Shown here: in pieces, positions 25,997 through 35,228 of the stretch
How positions within the stretch are numbered: position 1 is the first letter of the stretch
Layout of the letters: each line of letters starts with the position of its first letter
Source: DATGSL01 sp964645585
Lineage (GTDB): Bacteria > Verrucomicrobiota > Verrucomicrobiia > Opitutales > T3Sed10-336
DNA: 64,000 bases
Direction: 5' to 3'
NCBI GenBank assembly: GCA_964645585.1
Contig: CAZYAN010000004.1
Location: 1-64,000, forward strand
The notes under the pieces: model-generated
What the model was told of the DNA's origin: nothing
Database searches by the model: none
The model's input: only the letters and a program-made list of their open reading frames with translations
Translations under genes and position numbers: made by a program

Positions 25997-27475
25997 ATGG
26001 CCAATCGAAAACCGACCGATTTCAAATTCGCCCGCTGGACCGGAAGCGCCAACGGAGTCGCGCAAGTCCTCCTGCTCCTGCTCCTTTTCGGCGGGATCAG
26101 CTACTTCGGCGCCCAATATTTTAACCGCGTCGATCTCAGCAGGCAGCATCGTTACTCTCTTTCTCCGGAAACCGCCGCCTACCTCGCCCAGCTCAAGCGT
26201 CCGGTCCAGATCTACGTGACGATTACCAGCGACCACGAGGACCCGAACCTCGAAAGCCTCTATAACGACGTTCGCGGGCTCCTTCGCGAGTACGAATACG
26301 CCGCAAGAACGGCGGACGGACGCATGATCGACGTCGAATTCATCAACATTTACCAGCAGCGGACGCGCGCGAGTTTCCTCGCCAAAGAGTACGGCGTCGA
26401 ACAATCCGACCTGATCCTTTTGGTCTCCGGCGACAAGCAGCGCGTCGTCTTCCCCAACGACCTGTATGTCACCGAAGGGCGCGAGCGGGCTCAGTTCCAA
26501 GGCGAAAAAATCCTGACGGCCGCCGTCCTCGACGTCGCCGGCGATGACCAGGAAAAGCTGTATTTTATCACGGGGCACGGCGAAATGCACATCGACACGG
26601 TCGACCCGATCCGCGGCCTTTCACAACTGGCCGACACGCTTCGTCACCGCAATTTCGCCGTCGCGTCCCTCGATCTCAGCAAAGTCCGCGAAATTCCCGC
26701 CGATGCTGACATGGTCCTCCTGATTTCGCCGCAGGGTCCCCTCCTCCCCCACGAACAGGAGCTGCTCCGCCAATATATGAGCAATCAGGCCGGCCGCCTT
26801 CTTGTCATGGTCGACCCGGCGCGCCGTCACGGACTCGAGGATCTCTTTTTCGACTGGGGCGTTATGGTCGACGACGTCATCGTCCTGGACAAAGGCCCCG
26901 ATTTTCTGGCGACCGGAAACGATCTGCTCCTGCGCCGGTTCGGCGATCATGAAATCACCCGGACGCTCATCGACAACCAGATCCCGATCATCACCGGCTT
27001 TTGCCGTTCGGTTCGTCCTGATCCGGGCCGGCCGCTGACCGACTCGCTTCAGGTGCAGGCTCTAATCGGCACATCCGAAGACAGCTGGGGCGAACGGACA
27101 TTCAACCAAGAGGGCAAATACGACCCCGGCGTCGATCTGCCCGGACCGTTGAGCGTCGCAACCGTTTCAGAGCGTCAGGTTTCCTCCCAGCTCGGAATCA
27201 ATATTCCTGGCGGGCGGCTCCTTGTCTTCGGGACCTCCGACTTTATCGCCAACAACCGCATTGGCGCGCTTGGCAACCTCACTCTCTTCCTCAATGCCAT
27301 CAACTGGGCGACAGGGCGCGACAGCATGGTCAATATTCCCCCGCGACCGATCGAAACGGTCCAAGTCGTCTTGAGTCGCGAGGCAACCAACCAGTTGCGT
27401 CTTTCCCTGCTCGCGTTTTTCCCCGGCGCCGTCGCACTTTGCGGCGTCGTTATTTATTGGATACGAAGGAAGTAA
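25997..27475 (+). CDS. GldG-like ABC accessory protein (copy 1)
   Basis: A 492-residue protein with one N-terminal membrane helix (VAQVLLLLLLFGGISYFG), a large periplasmic region and a C-terminal helix (LLAFFPGAVALCGVVIYWI). The NRVDLSRQHRYSLSPETAAYLAQL start and LRREYEYA-type region match GldG/ABC-associated intramembrane proteins. The later FGTSDFIANNRIGALGNLTLFLNAINWATGR is also conserved. It is transcriptionally coupled to the permease. The role of such proteins is not defined outside gliding bacteria. Confidence 0.82.
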   Translation: MANRKPTDFKFARWTGSANGVAQVLLLLLLFGGISYFGAQYFNRVDLSRQHRYSLSPETAAYLAQLKRPVQIYVTITSDHEDPNLESLYNDVRGLLREYEYAARTADGRMIDVEFINIYQQRTRASFLAKEYGVEQSDLILLVSGDKQRVVFPNDLYVTEGRERAQFQGEKILTAAVLDVAGDDQEKLYFITGHGEMHIDTVDPIRGLSQLADTLRHRNFAVASLDLSKVREIPADADMVLLISPQGPLLPHEQELLRQYMSNQAGRLLVMVDPARRHGLEDLFFDWGVMVDDVIVLDKGPDFLATGNDLLLRRFGDHEITRTLIDNQIPIITGFCRSVRPDPGRPLTDSLQVQALIGTSEDSWGERTFNQEGKYDPGVDLPGPLSVATVSERQVSSQLGINIPGGRLLVFGTSDFIANNRIGALGNLTLFLNAINWATGRDSMVNIPPRPIETVQVVLSREATNQLRLSLLAFFPGAVALCGVVIYWIRRK

Positions 27476-27481
27476 TTACCG

Positions 27482-29356
27482 ATGCGCACGCGAATCACTT
27501 TATCCCTGCTGACAGCGAACATCCTGGTGTTCGGCCTCATCTTCTACCTGCATAACCAGGGACACCCCGACCGCCTCGCCCGCGAGCAAAGCCGAAAGGT
27601 CTTCGGTCCGGAAGCCGCGAACGTCGATTTTCTTGAACTCAAGCTCAAGGACGAGGAGCCGCGCGTCCTCCAAAAAGAACCGAACACCGAACGCTGGCGG
27701 ATCACCTCGCCGGTTCAATGGCCGGCCAACTTGTTCGCCGTCAATCGCATCCTTCAGCAAATTGAGTTTCTCGAAAAGGTGACGAGTTTTCGCACTGACG
27801 ATCTCAAGAGCACCGGTCAGGGTCTAGCCCAATACGGTCTGGATGACCCGCCGGTGGTCCTTACGTTTGGTCAAGGCAGTCGCCGCTACGAGGTGCGAAT
27901 CGGAAAACCGACCGACCTCGGCGACCGGCTCTACATCTTGGATCCGAGCGGCGACTGGATCCACGTCGTGCATCACAATTTCGCCCGAAGCGTTTCGCTC
28001 GGCCTGAATGAACTGCAAAGCGATTCGGTTTTCCAGATCCCGCTTTTTGAAGTGCGCTCGCTGAACTTGCAGCTCGGCGCCCACAGCAAGGTGCGTCTCG
28101 CGCGCGATGACAATCGCTGGGTTTTCGAAACCCCCTTTCAGACCGGCGCCGACCGCGAAGCCGTCGACGCCGTGATCAATCGTCTCAACGGTCTGCGCAT
28201 TCGCCAGTTCATCCGCGAGCCATCGGGCGACTACGGGCTCGACAACCCGACTCTCCGGGTGACGCTCGAAGGCAACTCGCGACGGGAAACGCTGCTCGTC
28301 GGAAAACCGGCCCCCGCGGCGGGCGACCAGGAACTCGTCTACGCCCAGCTTGCCAGCAATCCGACGATCTTTACCGTCGAAGCACAAGCACTCGGAGCGC
28401 TCGAAAACGCGCAAAGCCTGCTGCGCGACCGAAAGTTGCTCGAGTTTTCGCCGACTAGCGTCAGATCGGTGAAAATCGAATATCCCGGCTCCTCCGAAGT
28501 CGTTCTCCAACGCCTCGAAACCAGCCATTGGCAAATTGTCAGCCGCTACCCTGACCAATCCGTTCGTATCCTTCCTGCCGATACGACGCTCGTCGACCGG
28601 CTGCTCAGCGGCCTGAATGAGAGCTACGTGATTCGCTTTGAAAACGATGCCCCCTCCGATGGCGATCTTGCGCGCTATGGATTTAATCGTCCGCAGCGCA
28701 TCATCACGCTCAGCGGCGAAAAGGAGGTTCAATTACTCCTTGGCGCTCACGTGCCGGACGCTCAGGGAGGCGCGATCTTCGCCAAACTCGGTGAAAGCCG
28801 GTTCGTGTACACCGTCGATGCCTCCCTGCTGCGGCAGTGTCCGGCAAGCACCGATTATTTTCGCGACCGGCTCCTTCTGCCGCAGCCGGACGGCGCGATC
28901 ATTACGACAATTAAAATTCGCGACTTGGCTTCGGGTGCCAATCTCTTTCAAACCTCCCTTCCCTCGCCAAACGCCGAATGGCAGGAGGCGACCGCCCACC
29001 TTCCCGAATCCGAGGCAGCCGCCGTCAATGCCCTCCTTCCCGAGTTGCGGAGTCTCCGGGTCGACCGCTACATCCGAGACGAGTTTTCCCCATCGATCGA
29101 GATTGACGGTCAGGATATCTCGTTTGCATACGCGCTGGAAGCGGACCTCTTCCTCGCGGGCGGCGAATCGCCCGGACAGGCGCGTATTGAGATATTGCTT
29201 ACGGATCGGCTCGGCGGGCAAACGGTCATCGGCGGGTCCCGCGAACTAAACGTGATCTTTTCCCTTCGGCAGAGCATGATCGATGCTCTCACTCCCCTTA
29301 TTTTTGATCGCACGCCTCCGCCCGAGGCATCGGCCGCCGCGAACAGCAACGGTTAA
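27482..29356 (+). CDS. DUF4340-like protein (copy 1)
   Basis: A 624-residue protein with an N-terminal signal anchor (LSLLTANILVFGLIFYLH) and several repeats of a beta-rich module that reads like DUF4340: RWRITSPVQWPANLFAVNRILQQIEFL, ARYGFNRPQRIITLSG, and YEVRIGKPTDLGDRLYILD. It begins seven bases after the GldG-like gene and completes the module. It is longer than the copy-2 partner (436 residues). The function is unknown; it presumably acts outside the cytoplasm with the transporter. Confidence 0.78.
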   Translation: MRTRITLSLLTANILVFGLIFYLHNQGHPDRLAREQSRKVFGPEAANVDFLELKLKDEEPRVLQKEPNTERWRITSPVQWPANLFAVNRILQQIEFLEKVTSFRTDDLKSTGQGLAQYGLDDPPVVLTFGQGSRRYEVRIGKPTDLGDRLYILDPSGDWIHVVHHNFARSVSLGLNELQSDSVFQIPLFEVRSLNLQLGAHSKVRLARDDNRWVFETPFQTGADREAVDAVINRLNGLRIRQFIREPSGDYGLDNPTLRVTLEGNSRRETLLVGKPAPAAGDQELVYAQLASNPTIFTVEAQALGALENAQSLLRDRKLLEFSPTSVRSVKIEYPGSSEVVLQRLETSHWQIVSRYPDQSVRILPADTTLVDRLLSGLNESYVIRFENDAPSDGDLARYGFNRPQRIITLSGEKEVQLLLGAHVPDAQGGAIFAKLGESRFVYTVDASLLRQCPASTDYFRDRLLLPQPDGAIITTIKIRDLASGANLFQTSLPSPNAEWQEATAHLPESEAAAVNALLPELRSLRVDRYIRDEFSPSIEIDGQDISFAYALEADLFLAGGESPGQARIEILLTDRLGGQTVIGGSRELNVIFSLRQSMIDALTPLIFDRTPPPEASAAANSNG

Positions 29357-29449
29357 TCCGCGGATCCTTTCGATGGTATGGGAATCTCAGAGTCATCGCC
29401 GAAGGGACGGTGCTCCAGGTTGGCGTAGCCTGCAGTTGGAACAACGAAA

Positions 29450-32251
29450 ATGACCGCCGCCGCTCGCACGAAATCCCGCGCGTCGCCGCCACCCGGCCAG
29501 CACCGGTTACGCGCCCTGCTCGCGAGCTTCGTCCGGGCAGGTTTAGCGCTTCTCCTGCTGTTTCAACTGGTCTTTCTCCTCAAACCCTCTTGGCCGGTGC
29601 CGGAATTTCTCTTGGCGGCCGTCGAAAGCGAACTCGCCGTCAACGGCCTCGATGGCGACTGGAAGCAAATGCGCTTTCTTCTTCCGGCAAAACTGGCCGT
29701 GGACGATATTCGCCTGAGGGAGCACGCGGATGACGGGCGCGATTTTCTTGCGATCGATTCGGCGCAGCTTCAGTTGTCGTTGCGCGGACTGCTCACGGGA
29801 GAATCCGTAATTGATAACATTTCGTTCTACGGCGCCTCCCTGCACTGTCCTGCCAGGCTGTCCCCAACCGGGCGCCGTGAGCTGCTGGTTGAACAGCTCC
29901 ATGCGGTTTTCCGAGACAACCGCGACTCGTGGTCGCTCGAAAGCGCGGCGGGGAACGTCTTCGGGATCCAGATAGCCGCATCCGGGCGTTTTCCCAAACT
30001 TCCCGACAAACCGGCAGAACCGATCGACTGGCGTCCGATCGTCGAGGAATGGCTGCCGGAATTGGTTCGCGGGCGCGATCAAATTCGCGCGGCGGAGAAT
30101 CCAGCCGTGCGTATTCGCTTATTGGGCACAGGAAACGGTGAACTCCGGGCGGAGACACTCATTTTCGCCGACCGAATCGAACTCCCCGAGGAAGTTCAGA
30201 TCGAGTCGCCGCTGGTGGCGCTTGCCGCGCATTTTGATGGCGACTCTTGGCGACCGGTGAAAGCGACAGTCACGGTGCCGGCCGCGATATGGGCAGGGCG
30301 ATTGCGAAGCGACGGAATGCGCGGCCTTATTGTTTGGCCGGGAGACAGCCCTGCCGACCGCGACTCGTATTTGCCGGAGCGTATCGAAATCAGCGCAAAT
30401 CGCATCGGTGCAGCCGATGGTCTTTTCTCGGCAGACGGTCTGCATGCGATCATCTCGCCGTCGCCGGACTCCCCCAGACGAGCAAACGTGCGGTTCATGG
30501 TTTTTTCGGAAAATGAGCCGGTCCAAGGAACCGGCTTTTACGATTGGGAGCATGAGACGGGCGAGCTCGCGGTTCGTTCGCGAATCAATCCAACGCCGTT
30601 CCTTCAACACAGCTTCGCGCGCGAGCTTGGCCTGAAGCGAGATTTGTATTTTCATGAGCCCGTTCACGCGAGCGGCTGGGCCAAGATCGAGAGAGGAGAG
30701 CTAATGGAGGCAACGGCGCGCGCATTTACCGGTCGTTGCGAAATCGATGGGGTGGTTCTCGATCGCGCCGTTGCCCAACTCGAATTCGTTCCGCACCTCT
30801 TGCATGTCCCGGAAATGGTCCTCGCCTTTGAAGACTTTGAGACGATCGGTTCCTATGAGCTGGATCCGGTCAGTCGCGATTACCGCTTGTTTTTCAAGGG
30901 CAGTTTGCGGCCGATGCATATAAGCTCGTGGTTCAATGACTGGTGGCCAGATTTCTGGCAGGATTTCTCGTTTGCGGAAAGCCCGCTCGAGGGAGATGTG
31001 GAAATCCGCTCGGTTCACGGCCGGCCCGAGGAAGTGGAAGTGACCGGTTCGGCACGGGCGGAACATTTTTTCCTGCGGGGTGCGCCGTTTGCCGCGGCAA
31101 AACTGAACCTGTTCGTAACGGAATATTACGCGGATTTGTTCGACGTCGAACTTGTCCGTCAAGAGGGCGTCGCAAAGGGCCGCGCACGGATTTGGCAAGA
31201 TCCTGAAACGGGCGATCTTGCCAAGCTGCGGTTTCACGTCGACTCCACTCTCGATTTAGGCGACATAGCCCAGGTCTTTGACGACGACGGCCGCGAGATT
31301 CTTTCCTCATTCCGATTCACTGAACCTCCCGAGTTCGCAGCCGCGGGGATCGTGACCTGGCCGCCCCGCGAGGAGGGGACGCACGTCGTGCTTCGGGGCA
31401 AAACCAACGCACCGCTGGAATACGAGAATGTCGCGCTCGACCACCTGACGATCGACGGGCACATCGATGGACGAAACCTGATTTTATCAACTCTTTCCGG
31501 CGGGATTGCGGGCGGCGAATTTACCGGCAACTTGCAGAAGTGGTCGGAAGGCGAGCGCGATCTTCTCGACTTTGCTCTTCGCATTGTGGACGCGGACCTT
31601 GAGATTGCGATCGCCGCCCTTTCAGACTGGGATCAAGGAGGAGCCGTCACGCCGGAAAATGCAGGGGAACCGGCTGAGGGTGACGGAGAGCGGAGGCTGA
31701 CGGGTATTCTTGACCTCGATGTCAATGCCTCCGGACTGTACGGCAATCCGCACAGTTTTTCGGGCAACGGGCGCCTCGCGATCCGGGACGCCAACCTCGC
31801 CGAGATTCACCTTCTCGGTATTCTGTCCCGCATCCTGAGAACAACACCCCTCGGCTTTACGTCGCTTGAGTTTAACGATGCGAATGCCCGGTTCCAGATC
31901 GAGAAGGAAACGATCCGCGTGGAGGAGCTGTTTGTAACGGGCCCCAGCACCACGATCAGCGGTTCGGGCGATTATGTTATTCCCGAACAGAACCTGGATT
32001 TTAATATTAAGGTCCACCTCCTCCGGCAGAGCAGAATCCCGCTCCTCGCGATTGTGCTCTCGCCATTGACGGAATCGCTCGCGCATGCGCTGGAAGTGCG
32101 TCTCACCGGCACAATTGACGAACCGGAATGGCGTTTCCTCCTCGGCCCCCGCAACCTCCTTGAAGGGATTTCGACCCCCAATCGAAATGAAGAACGCCCG
32201 CGACCAAGGCCAACCGCCGGCGCCAAAGCGGATGACGGGGAATCGCCCTGA
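29450..32251 (+). CDS. Large AsmA-like membrane-anchored protein
   Basis: A 933-residue protein with one N-terminal membrane helix (GLALLLLFQLVFLLK) and a long beta-rich body. The C-terminal part (GILDLDVNASGLYGNPHSFSGNGRLAIRDANLAEIHLLG, TISGSGDYVIPEQNLDFNIKVHLL, LEVRLTGTIDEPEWRF) is the AsmA-like C-terminal domain. AsmA/YhdP/TamB-type proteins bridge the inner and outer membranes and move lipids. It lies 93 bases after the Gld module, possibly in the same transcript, and is convergent to the L,D-transpeptidase fossil. The specific role is an inference from family shape. Confidence 0.8.
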   Translation: MTAAARTKSRASPPPGQHRLRALLASFVRAGLALLLLFQLVFLLKPSWPVPEFLLAAVESELAVNGLDGDWKQMRFLLPAKLAVDDIRLREHADDGRDFLAIDSAQLQLSLRGLLTGESVIDNISFYGASLHCPARLSPTGRRELLVEQLHAVFRDNRDSWSLESAAGNVFGIQIAASGRFPKLPDKPAEPIDWRPIVEEWLPELVRGRDQIRAAENPAVRIRLLGTGNGELRAETLIFADRIELPEEVQIESPLVALAAHFDGDSWRPVKATVTVPAAIWAGRLRSDGMRGLIVWPGDSPADRDSYLPERIEISANRIGAADGLFSADGLHAIISPSPDSPRRANVRFMVFSENEPVQGTGFYDWEHETGELAVRSRINPTPFLQHSFARELGLKRDLYFHEPVHASGWAKIERGELMEATARAFTGRCEIDGVVLDRAVAQLEFVPHLLHVPEMVLAFEDFETIGSYELDPVSRDYRLFFKGSLRPMHISSWFNDWWPDFWQDFSFAESPLEGDVEIRSVHGRPEEVEVTGSARAEHFFLRGAPFAAAKLNLFVTEYYADLFDVELVRQEGVAKGRARIWQDPETGDLAKLRFHVDSTLDLGDIAQVFDDDGREILSSFRFTEPPEFAAAGIVTWPPREEGTHVVLRGKTNAPLEYENVALDHLTIDGHIDGRNLILSTLSGGIAGGEFTGNLQKWSEGERDLLDFALRIVDADLEIAIAALSDWDQGGAVTPENAGEPAEGDGERRLTGILDLDVNASGLYGNPHSFSGNGRLAIRDANLAEIHLLGILSRILRTTPLGFTSLEFNDANARFQIEKETIRVEELFVTGPSTTISGSGDYVIPEQNLDFNIKVHLLRQSRIPLLAIVLSPLTESLAHALEVRLTGTIDEPEWRFLLGPRNLLEGISTPNRNEERPRPRPTAGAKADDGESP

Positions 32252-32266
32252 TCGTTCAGGGATATT

Positions 32267-32620
32267 TTATCGAACGCGCGGACGGTCCTGCGAACGCGAC
32301 GGCTCGCCTTGTTCGCCCAAAGGCGGATGTCCGAGTTTCGTCGCAACAAGCGCGGACCGGATCGGGTCGTAAAGCTCCGCCTCCCAAACAATGCCGTCCC
32401 CATCGATCTCTTTCGTCTTTGATCGCATATCATACGGCGCGATAATCACGGTCACATTCCGCTCACCAATCTCAGCAATTAGCAGGAAGAGCTCTTCGAT
32501 CGCCTCATCACCGATCGGGATGCACCCGACCGTCGACGCTTTTCCGTGAATAAAGATATCGAAACCAAGCCGATTGCGGCCATCCTCGCGACCGCGGGCC
32601 CATCCCGCCTTCTCGCGGCC
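32267..32620 (-). pseudogene. L,D-transpeptidase (YkuD-type) fragment
   Basis: Read on the minus strand, the frame encodes RNRLGFDIFIHGKASTVGC and then IPIGDEAIEELFLLIAEIGE. This carries the H-x(n)-S/T-x-G-C-I active-site signature of murein L,D-transpeptidases of the YafK group. The C-terminal part (VTVIIAPYDMRSKT to the stop at 32267) is intact. Upstream of LGREKAGW an in-frame TGA occurs and another frame reads LVALPRLDWAAR, so the N-terminal half is frameshifted or lost into the adjacent nfo promoter. Only a 62-codon open frame with a start (32455) remains; it would lack the active site. Confidence 0.65.
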
Positions 32621-32696
32621 CAGTCAAGACGCGGAAGAGCGACAAGCCCCTTTTTCAGTTGTTTGTCGCAACAGGATTGTCAGAGTGAAGCGACCT

Positions 32697-33563
32697 ATGA
32701 GCCGGAAGAAACTCACTTTTCAGGTTGGAGCGCATGTTTCGATCGCGGGCGGACACGATAAGGCGCTCAAGCTGGCGCTGGACCTCGGCTGCGAGGTTGT
32801 TCAGGTGTTCACCAAGAACAATATGCAGTGGCTCGCGAAACCGTTGAGCGACGCGCAGGTCGCCGCTTACGATCGCGCGCGCGATGAGACCGGGCTGACC
32901 AATGTCTTCGGTCACGCGGGCTACCTGATCAATCTCGCCGCTACCAATCCGGTTAATCTTGAGAAGTCGCGTCAGTCGCTTTTGCTCGAACTCGAACGTG
33001 CAACGCAGCTGCGGCTGCCTTTCCTGGTGCTCCACCCGGGAGCGCATCTCGGAACCGGCGAAGAGGCCGGACTCGATCGGATCGATGAGTCACTCCGATG
33101 GATTTTTGAACGCTACGACGGTCCGGTTCGCGTTGCCCTCGAAATGACTGCCGGACAAGGCACCTGCCTCGGCGCCCGCATCGAACATATCGCCGGACTT
33201 TTCAGCCGCGCGCGCGAGCCGGAACGTCTCGCGGTTTGCCTCGATACATGCCATCTGTTCGCGGCTGGATTTGATATTCGCGAGCCCGAAGGAATCGACG
33301 CCTTTATCAAGAGCTTCAAAAAGCAACTGCCATGGAGCCATGTCGTCTGCTTGCACATCAACGATAGTAAAGGCGCCCTCGGCTCCCGGCTCGATCGCCA
33401 CGAGATTCTTGGCAAAGGTAAAATCGGATGGACCTGCTTCGAAACGATTCTGCGCCATCCGGCGTTCGCGAAGATCCCGCTTTGCCTCGAAACTCCGAAA
33501 GGCAAAGACAACATCAACGACCGGGAAACTCTCGTTACGCTCAAAGCCGCGCGCCTCGCGTAA
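32697..33563 (+). CDS. nfo: Endonuclease IV
   Basis: A 288-residue AP endonuclease/3'-repair enzyme with three zinc ions in a TIM barrel. Metal and active-site motifs are visible in order: VGAHVSIAGG, LVLHPGAHLG, VALEMTAGQGTCLGA, VCLDTCHLFAAGFD, VCLHINDSKGALGSRLDRHE, GKIGW and LETPKGKDN. The ATG at 32697 is preceded by GTGAAG and starts the family-typical sequence; the open frame extends upstream to 32574 without conservation. It follows the L,D-transpeptidase fossil divergently and is followed by sodC. Confidence 0.92.
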   Translation: MSRKKLTFQVGAHVSIAGGHDKALKLALDLGCEVVQVFTKNNMQWLAKPLSDAQVAAYDRARDETGLTNVFGHAGYLINLAATNPVNLEKSRQSLLLELERATQLRLPFLVLHPGAHLGTGEEAGLDRIDESLRWIFERYDGPVRVALEMTAGQGTCLGARIEHIAGLFSRAREPERLAVCLDTCHLFAAGFDIREPEGIDAFIKSFKKQLPWSHVVCLHINDSKGALGSRLDRHEILGKGKIGWTCFETILRHPAFAKIPLCLETPKGKDNINDRETLVTLKAARLA

Positions 33564-33645
33564 GTGCTCCATCCGCCGTTCGGTCGATCGATTTTTTCGA
33601 ACAAGTTTGCCATACGATCAAGGTCACCGTTACAGTAAGGCAACT

Positions 33646-34230
33646 ATGAAGAAATCAACAGCGATCTACGGAATCCTTATAAGTATCTTTCTTGGCCTTG
33701 GTCAGACCGGCTGCAATCAAGCGGCGGTGGAGACGGCCAATCGCGAATCGAACGCGCAAACCGGAGGTGAAGTTGTCGTAGCGATTGCTGAACTTCAGCC
33801 GACGGAAGGCAACCAGGCAAATGGCATCGTCACCTTCACCAAGGTTGCCGACGGCATCCGGGTCGATGTCGATATTACAGGCCTCGGCGAGAATTCAGAA
33901 CACGGCTTTCATATCCATGAAAAGGGCGACTGCTCAGCGCCCGATGCAACTTCCGCCGGCGGTCATTTCAACCCCCATCAAATGCCGCACGGCGCCCCGC
34001 ACGACACGGAGAGACATGTCGGCGACCTCGGCAACCTCACCGCTGACGAGAACGGATCCGCGGAGAAAGAGTTTGTCGACAAGCATCTGACGTTTGACGG
34101 TCCCACTTCTATTATTGGTCGCGCGGTTGTTGTCCATGCCGATCCCGACGATCTTAAATCGCAGCCGACCGGCGCGGCCGGCGCGCGCATCGCGTGCGGT
34201 GTTATCCAGGTCGCGGAACTGAAGCCGTAA
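33646..34230 (+). CDS. sodC: Lipoprotein Cu/Zn superoxide dismutase
   Basis: A 194-residue Cu/Zn superoxide dismutase. The N-terminus is a lipoprotein signal (ILISIFLGLGQTGC, modified cysteine at about 23) followed by a flexible linker, so it is probably anchored to a membrane facing the periplasm. Metal ligands are seen in HGFHIHEKGDC, GGHFNPHQMPHGAPHDTERHVGD and VVVHADPDD, and the disulfide cysteines are in KGDCS and RIACGV. It converts extracytoplasmic superoxide to peroxide. TAAGG lies upstream of the ATG at good distance. A separate Mn/Fe enzyme begins at 63529. Confidence 0.92.
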   Translation: MKKSTAIYGILISIFLGLGQTGCNQAAVETANRESNAQTGGEVVVAIAELQPTEGNQANGIVTFTKVADGIRVDVDITGLGENSEHGFHIHEKGDCSAPDATSAGGHFNPHQMPHGAPHDTERHVGDLGNLTADENGSAEKEFVDKHLTFDGPTSIIGRAVVVHADPDDLKSQPTGAAGARIACGVIQVAELKP

Positions 34231-34267
34231 TCGCCAGCCGCGGTTGCAGCCGCGCCCTTCCGAGCCG

Positions 34268-34282
34268 CGGCCCCGCGGGCCG
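34268..34282 (+). terminator. Possible hairpin after sodC
   Basis: CGGCCC and GGGCCG pair over a three-base loop 38 bases after the sodC stop. No U-tract follows, so it is only a weak terminator candidate. Confidence 0.25.
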
Positions 34283-34428
34283 ATGCAGAAGATCGAGAAC
34301 GCTGCGACGGACGATATAGCGTCGATCCGGCCCTTTTATGCCGGTCGGCGCTTTTATCTTTTTTTGACGGTAAAGTCAAAGGATAAGCTCGATTTTGTAA
34401 ATAGAGATGCTAGCGTTCGAGCTGTTGC

Positions 34429-34680
34429 ATGATCTCACGTTTTACAGAAACACTCCGGGAAATGACCTTAGTTCAGATTCTTGAGAACAGTACGCTGTTC
34501 ATCATTCTGATCCTCGGTCTGATCATGTTTTTCAAAAGTTCGTCCCCGTTTAATAAATACTTTATCCCGATCGTCTGTATTGCCGCGACAGTCCTCCGGC
34601 TTGTTCATTGGGCACAATACGGGAATCAGCCGAACTTCATGACCCCGGTCGTCGAAATTGTCTCCAGCTGGCTCTCCTGA
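34429..34680 (+). CDS. Small membrane protein
   Basis: An 83-residue predicted protein with two hydrophobic helices (STLFIILILGLIMFF and YFIPIVCIAATVLRLVHW). I do not recognise the family. It stands alone after sodC on the same strand; the ATG at 34429 has no strong ribosome site. The A/T-rich segment before it (TTTTTGACGG...) may hold a promoter. Membrane character and codon use make it likely to be real, but the evidence is modest. Confidence 0.5.
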   Translation: MISRFTETLREMTLVQILENSTLFIILILGLIMFFKSSSPFNKYFIPIVCIAATVLRLVHWAQYGNQPNFMTPVVEIVSSWLS

Positions 34681-34771
34681 ACGTATCTGGAGATATCTGT
34701 TACGCGGTATCCGATCGGCTCAAAAGAGATTTCGGTCCGTCTATATTTGCAGGCGTCCGAAGCAGCTTCTG

Positions 34772-34909
34772 TCACCGAGAATACTCCTGAATCGTTTCAC
34801 CAAGGCTTTGGATATCCTTTCCAAACCCTTCGGCTGTTTGACAGCCGGACGTCAGCAAACTGACCAATAACAATCCCAAGGCTGCTAGAATCGTTTTCGA
34901 CATTTTCAT
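34772..34909 (-). CDS. Entericidin-like small lipoprotein
   Basis: A 43-45 residue peptide reading KMSKTILAALGLLLVSLLTSGCQT, then AEGFGKDIQSLGETIQEY. The lipobox L-T-S-G-C and the A-x-G-F-G-K-D-I-Q tail match entericidin A/B-like lipoproteins. A GGAG at 34913-34916 favours a start at 34903 or 34909; the large open frame extending to 35404 is not supported. Entericidins are tiny outer-membrane lipoproteins linked to stress. It is the only gene on this strand between the Nfo and subtilase regions. Confidence 0.75.
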   Translation of the reverse strand: MKMSKTILAALGLLLVSLLTSGCQTAEGFGKDIQSLGETIQEYSR

Positions 34910-35228
34910 CATCTCCATGGACCCCATTGCAAGCGGCTGAAAAGCCGGCGGCGCCGCGTCAACACTCCCTGCCGGATATTTCGCGCGGCGCACCTCTTGT
35001 TTTACGTTTCGAGATGTTGATTCGGGACCCGCGCGCGCGCAAGAAATTACCCGGCAAAAACCGGGGGCGCCGAGGAGACAAAGCCGAACATCCGAACGCT
35101 GCGGCGTGGAAACTTGCCGATTCGTCCGGTTGCCAAGCCGGCGCTTCCGCATTCGCTGCCGCCGCACTCTTGTCAGCAGGATGCTCCGTCGTTCTTGCCA
35201 TTGGTCTTGAATCTGCGAAAATGATTGA
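34910..35228. other. Gene-poor interval
   Basis: The 319 bases between the entericidin-like lipoprotein and the dynamin-like gene contain a GCGCGCGCGC run near 35030 and a short CCCGG/CCGGG hairpin near 35050, but no recognisable gene. An open frame from 34927 to 35232 has no family character. Confidence 0.5.
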
